A stretch of 64,000 bases of DNA. Origin: Epiperipatus broadwayi (lineage: Eukaryota; Onychophora; Udeonychophora; Euonychophora; Peripatidae). Location: positions 1 through 64,000 of the forward strand of contig JAQFVV010000545.1 in the NCBI GenBank assembly GCA_028023455.1, in the 5' to 3' direction. The notes beneath the pieces are model-generated. The model worked only from the letters and a program-made list of their open reading frames with translations. It was not told where the DNA came from and ran no database searches. A program made the translations under genes and the position numbers. Positions 23,560-34,180 of this stretch are shown here, one piece after another; the stretch's first letter is position 1, and every line of letters begins with the position of its first letter.

Positions 23560-24549
23560 TCGGGCATCGAGGTTTTCATTTTCCTCATTCGTGTTTGTGT
23601 TAATTGTCAATTTTATTGCCTTGAGTGGGGAAATTCTATGTTTTCCTACTGCCTGGATTTGTGCTATCTGGATTCTCTTCTAATCTTTGTGAGGAGTGGT
23701 TATTCTTTGCTGCTAGATTTTCTTCTTCATTGCATTCTGTTGCTATATGACCTCTTTTGCCTCAAGCGAAACAACATGGCTTTAGTCCTCAGATATATAA
23801 GCATAGTGTGATATCTTTGTCTGTTATGTGTGTTGGGAAGTTTTCTAGGTCTATTTCTTTATGTAACTTGACCTTATATTCAAAACTATTTGTGAATATT
23901 GGTACTGATGTTTCTGTGAGGTATATTTGTTGAAAAAAAAAACCTTTTCCGAAAGGATTCACCATTCTTTGAAAATCCTCCAAGCTATATCTGAAGTAGG
24001 CATTTTTTAACACTCTGGTGATATTCTTGTATCTGCTTTCATCAACTTGTACGATTGCAAAATTTCCTAGAGTTTTAATGTAATTTTTGAATTGATCTCT
24101 TTGGGTAGCTTCATAAAACTCACCTGCTATATATCTGCTGTTAGGATGGTTGCCTATGAATTGTACTGTCTCCAGTAAATTATTTTTATTTAGTGCCTCA
24201 ATTAGAAGTGCCTTGGAAATGATTGTCTGTTATCACCAACACTATTGATTTTTTAGTAAAAAATCTTTTGAATGTTGCAAAAAGAGTTCTAGGTATCATG
24301 TTATTGAAACTCTCCCCAATCTGTTCAAGCAATTCATCTGTCCATTGTGTGTGTGTGTGTGGGGGGGGCTCTATTTCATCCTGATTTACTAGATCTAAAT
24401 CCTTAAGATCATCTGATGTAGTTTTTTTAAATGTAGGATTTTTTCCCCAAGTTTATGTTATTTTGGCAAGTTTTGGCTATTGATGCATACATCTTCTTTG
24501 TGCTTTGCGAAGGACTAGCTTCCTGATCAATCGACTGGGCATTCACCAT
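23560..24549 (-). pseudogene. LINE ORF1 (gag-like) with CCHC zinc knuckle
   Basis: The likely start is the ATG whose complement lies at 24547-24549 (MVNAQSIDQEASPSQSTKKM). After a shift near 24440 a long frame resumes: RYIAGEFYEATQRDQFKNYI (about 24130), FAIVQVDESRYKNITRV, YFRYSLEDFQRMVNPFGKG, and EIDLENFPTHITDKDI. It ends in a CCHC knuckle near 23770 (CCF-x-x-GKRGHIATEC), where the second zinc Cys codon is now a TGA stop. This order, a basic RNA-binding region and then a knuckle, is that of LINE ORF1 or gag-like proteins that coat the element RNA. No endonuclease/RT frame follows on this strand; a minisatellite lies there instead. The LINE family is uncertain. Confidence 0.7.
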
Positions 24550-24889
24550 TTTATAGTTTATGCGAGTAATTTTGATTCTTACTAACTTTTTCACTATTTT
24601 TCCTTCTACTCTTTTTTCTTTTTACCTATTTGCTTCTAAATAATGTTATCAATTATATTTATTTGAATTATCAGCTATCTGCCATGCTAGAGATTTATTA
24701 TACAACATGTAGCTTTTGCTGATTTTTTCCATTATTCACTAATTTTTTTTAGAAAACTCACATTTCTTAAAACACTCAGGTTAACATTGAATTGAACATT
24801 CATAACTCTGTAATGAAAAATAATCACTTCTGTAGCTATTTAATCTTAAAATATTAGGAGACTTTTTGCTTACCTGCAATGGTGTGTGT

Positions 24890-25190
24890 AACCAGGTGGT
24901 GAATTTGATATTATTAATAATATTAAGAATAAATATGAACAAAGTGATTATACAGAAAGTGGGTTATTGGTTTTTATGCTGAGTTTGTGAAAAGATAAGA
25001 GGGATTTAGATATAAAGGCCATAGAGTTGACAAAGATTATGTTGTGGAAATGGGATGGAGCAGATTATGGAACAACTTAGGGTGGGGAATGGAAAGTGAA
25101 GGTAAAGTGGCGAACAGGTTTCTCTGAGCATAATTGCTGAGAAATTCCTGACTCCATTTAATGAAAAGTCACAGTACATCACATCACATC
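24890..25190 (-). repeat. Dispersed repeat, inverted partner of 29.44-29.73 kb
   Basis: About 290 bases are the reverse complement of 29440-29730: shared blocks include GTGATTATACAGAAAGTG, CATAGAGTTGACAAAGATTA and CAGTACATCACATCACATC. Non-coding. The two copies lie about 4.2 kb apart in opposite orientation. Confidence 0.85.
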
Positions 25191-26870
25191 ACTACTGCTA
25201 CTGCTACTACTACTACTCCACCATTTGCCACTGCCACGCTACTACCACAACTACTGCTTTTCAAGAACTTTATTAAGCAATCAAGGGTTACAGAGCTTAT
25301 TACACATAATATGATATAGGAATTTGATACATTTAATTCAGTAACAATGGTATAGTAACATGCACTTAGGAAATATACAAAGAATATGAATGAACACTAA
25401 AAAAAGGAATATATATAAATTAAATGGAAATAGACACTTATACCTTAAATTAGATTATATTCTTAAAAAAACAGAAATCTCAAACTGCAAAAATTATATG
25501 AGTATATTCAAGTCTTTTTTCCATCATCTCACTGGGAAATTACTATGTATAGTGGCAATACAATGAGTCAGTTGTCACTACTTTAGGCTAGGATCTCAGA
25601 TTTTCAGTCATTAATGACCAGGTGTCTTGAAAAACTTCTAGATGTGATTTTTTTGTTCCTTTCTCTAATATTCTTCAATTTGATCCAAAAAGTGTTGTGG
25701 TGTCTTCTGGGGTTATTATAGAACATGAATGTACATTAGTGCACCGTAGGGCATATAGAATAAAAGTAATTGCCTGGATTTGTGCATATATTGAATGTTT
25801 TAAATAAATATTGCATGTTTTAAGCCAATAAACATCACATGAAGTGTGAGTTTTGCCTGTTTTTATTGCATGTTAATGTGAGTGTTATTGAATACTCTTG
25901 GGGACTGCTATCCCGATGTTGTCAAAGCACTGACTGTCAAAGAATGGATGTGTTTGTGTTTCCTTTTGCCTGTGACAAAATGTGCATTGAGCAGCTACTC
26001 TCTTGCATTGTTTTTTTATGTTTATAAAAAAAGGAGTAGGGATATATTTCAGATTATGTTTTACTAAAAAAATCAAAGTATTTTGACTCCAGCTTCCAAA
26101 ACCTGAATTTTGTAATTATTTGACAGTTATTGAATCTTAAAATTGACTTATCCTCATCATTTATCAAATGTGGATAAAGGAGTGAATGAACTTCCCAATA
26201 TTTATATTTATTCAGGGCTGGGTAAAAATGGAGGTTATCAATGGAAAGTAAAGCATAAATAAGGTTTTTCCAATAACCTTTTGTAGGCAGAGGTTTATCT
26301 GTGGGGTAATTTTGAAGGTGGGAGCAATTTGAGGGAATAATTTAGTAATAGATGAGATACGGTTTAGTAATTTTTGAATCCTAAAGGTGTTCATTGAATG
26401 AAGACCCATTCCATTGTGTATTAGTTGATTCTGAAGTTTTCTGATTGAGATGGAAATGATACACTTCCCCATAATAATTTTTTGAGCATTGAGTGGATAT
26501 ATGTGATAAAGGCTTTTGCATATGTAGTTATTGGAGTATAATTTATAATTATTGTAATAATTATCATATTGAATAGTGATGCATTTGAGGTGATATTTAA
26601 ATCTAGTTCTGCTATATCCATTATTATTGTTTTTCTGAATCTCAGATTTGAATCAAGGTTGTTATTAATATAGAAGGAGTTTTTATTTGTAGCTTTATGT
26701 TTAGCTACTGATTTAGCGATGTCAGCATACATGGGTGAAATTTCTCCATATGGCTTTTGATTAGTGGTGACCAAGTTAAAATATTTACTATTATTATTAT
26801 TATATGATGATGATGTTTCAAAAGATAAATCGAAAAGGGTTACATAAGGTACATTTGAAAACATGGGGTC
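25191..26870 (-). pseudogene. 5'-truncated LINE, C-terminal part of ORF2 and 3' UTR
   Basis: On the minus strand, broken frames from 26864 downward encode the post-RT region (YADIAKSVAKHKATNKNSF; then NQLIHNGMGLHSMNTFRIQK near 26430). Next come YKYWEVHSLLYPHL near 26200, ITKFRFWKLESKYFDF near 26110, and a C-terminal zinc-finger-like CTFCHRQKETQTHPFFDSQC near 25960. The same order occurs at the end of the LINE at 36.2-39.7 kb, so the two are related. The 3' UTR (about 25870-25270) ends in a CTG/CTA trinucleotide tail on the + strand (25195-25255). The element is truncated near 26870 and contains several stops. Confidence 0.75.
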
Positions 26871-26984
26871 TTAGATACAAATTGATTCATAATATTACAT
26901 ATATAATAAAGGTTTACAATCTTGATTGTGATAGAAAAGAAAACATGTTTTACATTAATTAAAGGAAAAATAATTATTGCATAA

Positions 26985-28360
26985 CAAGATACAGTAATAC
27001 AGCATCTATTGATCCGCACCGCCCAATGGCACTGTTTTTACGCCAAAGCACATAAATATGCTGTTTACAAGGCCGTTCATAGATCTTACGGCCTGTAAAC
27101 TGTTCAAACACTAAGAGGTATGAAGTGCACCCTTACCCCAACATCTCTAGCATGTTGAACATTATTAGTGACGAGTATACGACACTCTATAGACATTACT
27201 TTTGATTATTGTACAGCGTATGATATGAAGGTTTCTGTACTTGTAATGATGAAAAGTATATTCAAACGGATTTTTTTTTTTTGCTTCAATGTATTAATAT
27301 TTACTGAGGCTATAACCTCTATAATATGCGTATAAAATGCGATAGTAGGGACCTCTACAGGTGTTTTAACCACAAGCTTACGCTATAGAAGAAAAGAGGT
27401 ATTGTAATTGATGTGAGTTAGTAAAAATTGTAATGAATTGTCAAACGCCCCTACTTTCATTGTCAGGGGTCAGAATTCACTAAATGAGGAGTGTAAATCA
27501 TGATTCGGCAACGTTCACGATCAAGTCGCGCACTTTCCGAGGCTTTTTTGAGATCAAAACAGTTCAATGGCAGATGACCATTCAGTGTTGTAGTTTTGAG
27601 ATTGACCTGCTACAGAAGCAATGTGCTGGCCTTCCTTCAACCCCAAAAAAGAAAATATTTTACACAGCCAGAAAAAAAACAACTGTCTTTTGTGGTGGTT
27701 TAATGAAATTAAGGCGCTGTCAAACATCTGAAATGGAATGTCATTCGTGTCAATGGCGACGAAGGTGTTCCATTCGCTCATGGGATGGGCTTTGAGGGCT
27801 GCCTGGGAATTGCTTTTCCCAAGCGGTATGGCTAATTGATTCTTGAAGTCAGGATCAGCTTATAGTGAAGCGTATTAGAGCTGAGTTGAAAAGGTGTCAA
27901 AATGCCGTAAGGAATATGATGACAGGTCTTAGAGAGGTCTGTCGAGAAAGCCTTGTTTCTCGATAAACAAAACAAAAAAAAAAAATTCTTCAAAAATAAT
28001 AAAAAAGACTTGGTTATATAAAAAAAAGTTTCTTTAAAAAAAAAAAAAGAGAGACCGGACAAAAAGAAATGTTTTCTTTTTTTAAAAAAAAAAAAGACGG
28101 AATAATTTAAAAAGCCAACATCAAGAAAACCATTTTTTTATTTTTAAGAAATATACATCAAACTGGTTACAAAAAATAAAAATAAAAAAACAATAACAAA
28201 CAACAACAAAAAAAATAAAAATCAAGCAAATCCAAAAATTAAAAACATAAATCAACAAAATTTGAAAAACAGTCCAGTAACATTATATCTATTTGTTTTT
28301 CACTAGCAACAGCGCCATCAGATGGTGTGGATCAATAGATGCTGTATTACCCAAGATACA
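26985..28360. mobile_element. 1.36-kb non-autonomous DNA transposon with TIRs and 9-bp TSD
   Basis: Inverted ends TAATACAGCATCTATTGATC (26995) and their complement ending at 28349 match at 25 of 26 bases, with weaker similarity reaching about 45 bp. The flanks repeat CAAGATACA exactly (26985-26993 and 28352-28360), consistent with a 9-bp target-site duplication. A 9-10-bp duplication with long TIRs would suit the Mutator-like class, but no transposase is present to confirm it. A strong hairpin (GTTTACAAGGCCGT with ACGGCCTGTAAAC) lies at 27063-27100. The interior has more G+C and CpG than its surroundings and carries a protein-like fragment at 27450-27960. Confidence 0.8.
27450..27960 (-). pseudogene. 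Captured or decayed coding fragment inside the TIR element
   Basis: The minus strand has a 75-codon frame at 27781-27554 (begins MSEWNTFVAIDTNDIPF; later GLKEGQHIASVAGQS and NTEWSSAIELF). It continues in other frames on both sides (RKVRDLIVNVAES near 27510; NQLAIPLGKSNSQAALKAHP near 27830). Composition and codon choice are less AT-biased than the flanks. The two segments loosely recall the second half of PDZ-type modules (hydrophobic, then acidic/Asn turn, then an amphipathic helix), but I do not recognise the protein, and the overlapping + frame at 27484-27795 is equally open. Function unknown. Confidence 0.3.
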
Positions 28361-28569
28361 TATATCAAATTAGGTTAACCTAGAATTTTTAAATGTGATT
28401 TTGAGAAAAATATGTGGGAGGACATGATAGTACAATTGAAAACATATGAAAGAATGGTTAGAGTTAGATTGACATATAGTTCCATAAAAATTGGGTTCAT
28501 TTGGTGAGAGTACTATAGCTTTCCTAGCTGTCTTATTGTTTCATTTGTTGTATAAAGTTCCATATGAAA
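28361..28569. other. Spacer
   Basis: AT-rich; nothing recognised. Confidence 0.5.
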
Positions 28570-29170
28570 AAAAGGAGAAATACTAGTAAGGATGAATTGC
28601 ATCTTGGGAAAACATAAAAACATTGGTTCAGCATGAATCGCATACTGGGAAAATAAAAAAGCCCTAGTATGCATGAATTGCATCCTGGGAAAATACTATT
28701 ACTGCAAGGATTGTATCTTGAGAAAATGGAAAAACAATTATCAGCATGAATTGCATCTTGGGAAAATGGAAAAAACACTAGTCAGCACCAACTGCATCCT
28801 AGGAACTTGGAAAAATACCATTCCAGTATAGAAAAGCACCAGTTAGCATGCATTGAAAAAAGTTCAGTTTAGCAGAAATTGTTGTATCTTGAAAAAAAAA
28901 GGGGGAAAGTCCTTGTTTGCATGAATTGCATCTTGAGAAAATGGAAAATACTAGTTGGCATAAATTTCATCTTGGGAAAATTGAAAAACACTTATCAGCG
29001 TAAATTACATTTGAAGAAAATGAAAAAAAAAACACTAATCAGCATTGATTGCATTTTGGGAAAATGGAAAAACACTAGTTCAGCATGGATTGTCCCTTGG
29101 GAAAATGCCAGTCAGCATGATTTGCATATTGGGAAAATGGGAAAACACCAGTTATTATGAGTTGCATCGT
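28570..29170 (+). repeat. Minisatellite of about 40-bp units
   Basis: About 14-15 diverged copies of a unit built from AGCATGAATTGCATCTTGGG followed by AAAATGGAAAAACACTAGTC. Units vary in length by a few bases. Frames such as 28879-29160 (+) and 28533-28778 (-) are repeat translations. Confidence 0.9.
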
Positions 29171-29740
29171 TTAATAATGATGGTATTGAGCAAATGTTTT
29201 GGGTTGAAGCTTGAGAATTTGCAACTTTTATAGATTAATACATTGAACAGGCTTAAACCTGCATTTATATGTGTAATATATGTGGGATTCGAATTCAGAC
29301 TTTCATACAATCCACTACTCTCAGTGCCATCTCATGTTGCTGACCCACCTGATCACACACATGTTGAAAAGATAAATAATCACCAATATACATATTTCAT
29401 GCTAAACCAGCAATCATCAGATTAAGATTTGCTGCCTGATTACAATTATGTGATGTGATGTACTGTGACTTCTCCTTATATGGAGTCAGGAATCTCTTGG
29501 CAACTATACCCAGAGAAACCTGTTAGCCACTTTGACTTCCCTTTCCATTTCCTACCCCAGGTTTTCACATATTATTCTCTATCCTGTTCCACCCCATTTC
29601 CATAACATAATCTTTGTCAACTCCATGGCCTTTATATCTAAAACCCCCTTATCTTTTCTCAAACCCAGCATAAAAACCAGTAAGACACTTTCTGTATAAT
29701 CACTTTGTTTATGTTTATTCTTACAACTTCATTATTTTTA
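29171..29740 (+). repeat. Dispersed non-coding repeat
   Basis: 29440-29730 is the inverted partner of 24890-25190. 29340-29410 (AATCACCAATATACATATTTC, ATGCTAAACCAGCAATCATC on the given strand) matches, in reverse complement, the insertion inside the palindrome at 2190-2270. 29174-29215 (AATGATGGTATTGAGCAAAT) resembles 30170-30215 just before the LINE at 30.2 kb. A GGGATTCGAATTC near 29283 looks like a pol III B box, but no A box was found. Confidence 0.65.
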
Positions 29741-30174
29741 TCATTTCTGCTTTCAGACATTTACATTTAATTAACAGATGCCTAATATTTTCTATGCCTT
29801 TCTTACACAATTTGCAGACTAAATTGCCCATATTTTTCCATTTATGTATGTATTCCCTTGTTGCTAAAGATCCCATTCAACCCTTAAGCAGTAAACTATT
29901 TTCTATTATCATAAATTAACTCACACCCAATATTCTATTTACTTCTATAAATATTTTTAACTTTTTTACTCTCCATACTGGCTCTCCATCTCTCCAACTC
30001 TTTATTCTTTGTTAAAACAATTTTTAAAACAAGGTTGCCATCTTTATTTCATTTCTCAAGTTGGTCAAAAATAAATGTGATTAAATTTTTCTATGTGGAC
30101 ACATTAAATTTTTTTTTAAAGTATGCTATGTAATCAAGTTTTATTCTATTTTTGATAAGGTGTAAAATTTACCT

Positions 30175-31380
30175 TTAATAAAGATGGTATTGAACAAACT
30201 TTTTAGGATTTGAAGCAGGAGCTGTTGGAAGAACATGTGACAGGACTAAGATTTACCGCTGTCTATTATTATTATTATTATTATCATCATCATTGGGTTA
30301 TTATTATTATTATTTGCTGGTGTACTATGGGAGGCAGACCTTATGCTTTATGCAATAGTCTTATATTTGGCAAACAGCCAAAAATTAGATATATTAAATG
30401 TAATAATAAGTTTCATGAATCATGTGTAAAATCTAATAAAACAATATTGCATACAAATGAAGTAGAAATGGAGTCTTATATTTGTAACAAATGTGATCAT
30501 AATTCAAGAATTGATAACACAGTGGAAGTCAATGAAAACAAAATGGAGGATATTGTGTCAGAGGTAAATGATTCACAAGAATTGGAAATTTTTGATAGAC
30601 AAAATTTATTGGAGAATGACGGTAATGACATTTGTAAATTAAGATAAATTAATGGTATATCTAAGGATTTAGAAACTGTAAACAATCATAATTTTGATAA
30701 AGGAAAAGAAAATTTAATTAAAATGCATACTAATTGTTTATCTGGTAAAGAAACTAGTTTTTTATTGAATAGAATTTTAAATATTATTACAGACATATCA
30801 AGTGAAATTGAATTATTGAAAGAAGAAAATATTATGATAAAAAAATATATTAGTTAATAATTTGGGTAAAATCAAAATAATAATTATGAAAGCATAATTG
30901 TGGATGAAAATTTTGTTGCTTTAAACAAAGAAAGTCAAGTTAGTTAATTTGTTATTGCTGATTCAGATTTCCCCCCATTATTTAAGATAAATAGGAATTC
31001 TAGTGAAAGAATAGGTAAATTATAAAGCAAGCAGCTATTAGTGTCACTGATACTAAATCTAATTTTAAATTGAATCAACAAAAGAATAAAATAAGTAAAA
31101 TGAAAGTTGGTCAATGAGATAAGAAAATAAATGAAATGTCACATGATCATGATTTTAGATCTACCTGCTGTATTGAATTTAATGAATCATTTCAAATTTT
31201 CTAATCGAGATAACATATCTGAAAAATCGTGAGCCTTTTGTTTGAAAGATTGTTCAGATATAGAAAATGAAAGTTATAAAACTGTTTTTTTTTTTTTTTG
31301 GAAAGAATAAACCAAAATTTAAAACCCGAAAAAATGTTTCTTCTTTAAAAAATATAGTCCATAAAAACCAATATTTATCA
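30175..31380 (+). pseudogene. LINE ORF1, N-terminal PHD-type zinc finger part
   Basis: Start taken near 30210. Bases 30330-30490 encode CALCNSLIFGKQPKIRYIKC, then NNKFHESCVKSN and YICNKCD: the spacing C-x2-C, C-x4-H-x2-C, C-x2-C is that of PHD-like fingers found in ORF1 of CR1/Jockey-type LINEs. Acidic low-complexity sequence follows (VEVNENKMEDIVSEVNDSQE), then stop-interrupted frames to 31380, where a PLE has inserted. The remainder of ORF1 resumes at 32590. ORF1 proteins bind the LINE RNA. An ATT microsatellite lies at 30267-30315. Confidence 0.75.
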
Positions 31381-31459
31381 AATATAGATTCACCAACCAA
31401 TTTCTTTAAAAAACTTGTTCTTTATTTAACTATATAAAATTTACATTCAATAAGCAACA

Positions 31460-31494
31460 TTTCGACTATTTCTATCCTTATAGTCTTTTTCAAG
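31460..31494 (-). ncRNA. Hammerhead-like fold in left PLE arm
   Basis: On the minus strand: CTTGAAAAA, stem GACTAT/ATAGTC (31480-31485 with 31464-31469), then GAAA (31463-31460) and TGTTGC. The same fold is in the right arm on the + strand (32496-32530), where GAAA has become AAAA. The layout CTTGA - stem - GAAA matches the motif 3' of the PLE at 1536-1564. It departs from the strict CUGANGA core. Confidence 0.4.
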
Positions 31495-31785
31495 CCACTA
31501 AGAAAAAATACAAACAATATTATCAATAAATAATAAATAAATAAATACACAAATAAAACAAAATAAAAAATATAAAATACAAATATAAAATAAAATAGAA
31601 TAAAAAATAAAATAGAATAAAAAATAAAATAAAAATATATATAAAAATATAAAATATTACCTTCCTCAAAAATTAAAAAAATCCAACAAAAAAATCTCAA
31701 AAAAAAAAAAACCCTTTTTATTTATAACTAACAATTAAATTATTTAAATGGATAAAATTCCTCAAACTAGTCATTAATTGTTATC

Positions 31786-32321
31786 TTAATCTATCAGTTT
31801 TCTATTCATATATGGTTTAAATTCCTTAATGTAGGAATTTTCTTTTAAAAACCTTTCTTTATAATTATTTACAGTTTCCAAAAGTTCAATTTTGTAATCA
31901 GTATGACCAAATTTACACCTATGAAAATAAATTGCAGATTTTCTATCAGATAAATGTTGTTTTAACCTTGTTTCTAATTTATTCTTAGTATTTCCAATAT
32001 AAGAAATACTTTTACCCTCCTTCCAACAATCTAAACATTTAATAATATATACTCCTTTCATTGCCTCAAGCATGTTAAACTTATAATAATTAATCATCTT
32101 TTTTAAATCTTTCTTTTTCTTATATACAGGAAACAATTTAATATTAAATTTTTTATTTATTTTTTTACAAATATTTTTAATTCTAATAAAAATATTTTGT
32201 GATACTTTAAAACCTATGTATACCTTATCTAATTTTTTATCCTTATTTTTAATTTTATTTTCTCCTTCAATTTTCCTTTTAATTAAATTTAAATTATATC
32301 TCGAAAAAAAATTTTAATTTT
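31786..32321 (-). CDS. PLE C-terminal region with GIY-YIG endonuclease (fragment)
   Basis: One frame stays open from about 32321 to the stop before 31786. The first ATG gives 116 residues from 32136, but the frame upstream is open and PLE-like (KVYIGFKVSQNIFIRIKNI, then KFNIKLFPVYKKKKDLKKM, the linker between RT and nuclease). The nuclease has GVYIIKCLDC, SYIGNTKNKLETRLKQHLSD (the GIY-YIG core with the catalytic Arg in LETRLKQH), FHRCKFGHTDY and a C-terminal LKENSYIKEFKPYMNRK. No stops occur over about 178 codons, so this is the least damaged coding piece in the window. It lacks the RT and cannot be autonomous. Confidence 0.85.
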
Positions 32322-32495
32322 TGGGGAAGGTAATATTTTATATTTTTATATATATTTTTATTTTATTTTTTATTCTATTTTATTTTTTATTCTATTTTAT
32401 TTTATATTTGTATTTTTAATTTTTTATTTTGTTTTATTTGTGTATTTATTTATTTATTATTTATTGATAATATTGTTTGTATTTTTTTTTAGTGG

Positions 32496-32535
32496 CTTGA
32501 AAAAGACTATAAGGATAGAAATAGTCAAAACGTTG
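32496..32535 (+). ncRNA. Hammerhead-like fold in right PLE arm
   Basis: CTTGAAAAA (32496-32504), GACTAT (32505-32510), a 10-base loop, ATAGTC (32521-32526), then AAAACGTTGC. This is the inverted partner of 31460-31494, and the two differ at the GAAA box. Confidence 0.4.
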
Positions 32536-32589
32536 CTTATTGAATGTAAATTTTATATAGTTAAATAAAGAACAAGTTTTTTAAAGAAA

Positions 32590-33096
32590 TTGGTTGGTGA
32601 ATCTATATTTAATAAACCAAAAAATGTTAAAAATACAAATATTTCTCCTATTATAGGTAACCAAGTTAATCATGTATTGAAAGCTGTTAAGACAAAAATG
32701 AAATTAAAAAAAAATTTTTTTGATGATTCTTCTGCTGAAGATGTGATTATATATTTGAAAAATATTTTAAATATAAATAGTGTATGTTATAAACTTAACA
32801 CTAGGTCTAAAAAATATCCTTCACTTTATTTATCTATACAAGAATGTGAATCTGATAAAGTTAATGCTAGTGATAATTGGACTGTGGGGTCTGTGATATT
32901 GCCATTCTATGATAATTGTAAATATTTAAGAAATCTTAATGCTGATGTAGTTAATAGTACACAGAATGATACTATATTAAATGTTAATAAAATGATTGAA
33001 GAAGAGACTGAAGATATTATATTAACTGATAGTGTTGATGAAAGTAGCATTACAGTGCAAGATATAAATTTGCAAAATGACCTGTGTAATAAATAG
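32590..33096 (+). pseudogene. LINE ORF1, C-terminal part
   Basis: 168 codons open after the PLE insertion. The segment SSAEDVIIYLKNILNINSV, then CYKLNTRSKKYPSLYLSIQE and DNWTVGSVILPFYDN fits the C-terminal nucleic-acid-binding domain typical of CR1/Jockey ORF1 proteins (a pattern of ED-V-YLK, then SF-L-V, then W--G--V--F). The apparent start codon lies inside or beside the inverted arm and is not the original start, which was upstream of the insertion. Confidence 0.75.
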
Positions 33097-33099
33097 CAA

Positions 33100-34180
33100 T
33101 TCATGAATAGTTATTATCAAAATATACATGGTCTTAGAACTGACAATTGATTTTAAATATGAATTATTATTAAATGAAAATGATATTATCTTTTTAACGG
33201 AGATTTGGTTAAAAGAAGAAATTGATATTAATATATTTGATGATAGGTATTGTGTGTATAGATGTGATAGAAATTATAATAATGAAACAGGAGGAGGTGT
33301 ATTTTGATTGGTAATAATATTGAATCCTGTTGGATTGAAGTTGGTTTAAAAAAATATTTTTAGGTACTATATACCTATTTTGCCAATGAATGATTTAAAT
33401 GCTTATTTGGTTAAGGTTGAGGATATATTGGTGAAATATAAATATGATATTATAGTTGGGGATTTTAATGAAGTTGATTATTCACTTCATAACAATAAGA
33501 CTTTGTAATTATAAACTTTATAGATTAAAATTTTTTGTTGAATTGGTTAGATTAATTCAACTTAATAATATTACTAATTTTAGGGGTGGTATATTGGATT
33601 TATTGTTTAGAACTAAGGATGATTTGAAATTCAAAGAGGCTGATCAAGCTCTTTTGCTTCTTGATCCTTATCATCCATCTTCGAAATTTGTAATAGATTG
33701 TTCTCATAAACATATAAAGTCTATAATAAATAGTAATATAAATTACAAACATGGCGACTATTATTGTCTTTATAAAGCTTTTGAAGATGTTGATTGGAAT
33801 GTAATTTTGATGGAAAATGATCTAAATATAGCTGCAAATAAGTTTATTAGTATAGTTCAAAATTGTCTAGATCACTATAATCTTATTAGGCATTATTTGA
33901 ATACTAATAATTAATGTCCTAAATAGTTTTCTAATGAATTGGGTAAGGGTTTAAATAGAAGGCATAAATATCGTAGGTTATATAAATTAACTAATGATAA
34001 AGAATTCTATAAGAAGCTTAGTGATTTGCGTGCTTATACTAACACTCTTATGGAAAAAGATTATAATAATAATTTAAATAGGGTTGAAGAAAATTTTTGG
34101 AGTAATCCACAAATGTTATAGAATTATGTTAAGGGCCTTAATATTATTGGAAATAAGCGTTATAGATATAATGTAATTTG
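33100..34180 (+). pseudogene. LINE ORF2, APE-type endonuclease region
   Basis: Frame-shifted but ordered endonuclease motifs: YYQNIHGLRT (33111), a TEIWLKEEID block (33200), YCVYRCDRNYNNETGGGV (33248), IIVGDFNEVDYS (33452), GGILDLLFRTKDD (33582) and LDPYHPSSKFVID (33662, the SDHxP-like end of the domain). This nuclease nicks target DNA to prime reverse transcription. A linker with LNRRHKYRRLYKLTND (33945) follows. At least five stops or shifts interrupt it. Confidence 0.8.

Larger units (their letters stand above)
31381..32612 (-). mobile_element. 5'-truncated Penelope-like element with 300-bp inverted arms, inside a LINE
   Basis: Left arm 31381-31684 and right arm 32313-32612 are near-perfect reverse complements (for example GATTCACCAACCAATTTC and its complement at 32589-32606). 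Between them, about 630 bases carry the minus-strand PLE C-terminus. PLEs often have pseudo-LTRs and partial inverted copies of their own ends, so this is one insertion. It splits ORF1 of the + strand LINE: the PHD part lies before, the C-terminal domain after. The arms include CTTGAAAAAGAC...GTC-AAA folds and AT-rich ATAAAATAGAAT repeats. Confidence 0.85.

Noticed and set aside
27484-27795. 103-codon + strand gene inside the TIR element
   Set aside because: Kept only as an alternative reading: the minus-strand frames look more protein-like, and neither strand matches a family I know.
28570-29170. CRISPR-like regular repeats
   Set aside because: The whole 40-bp unit is repeated, with no unique spacers and no cas genes; it is a minisatellite.
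31786-32136. Free-standing homing endonuclease gene (GIY-YIG)
   Set aside because: The upstream frame carries the PLE RT-nuclease linker and the segment lies between PLE-type inverted arms, so it is a retroelement fragment.
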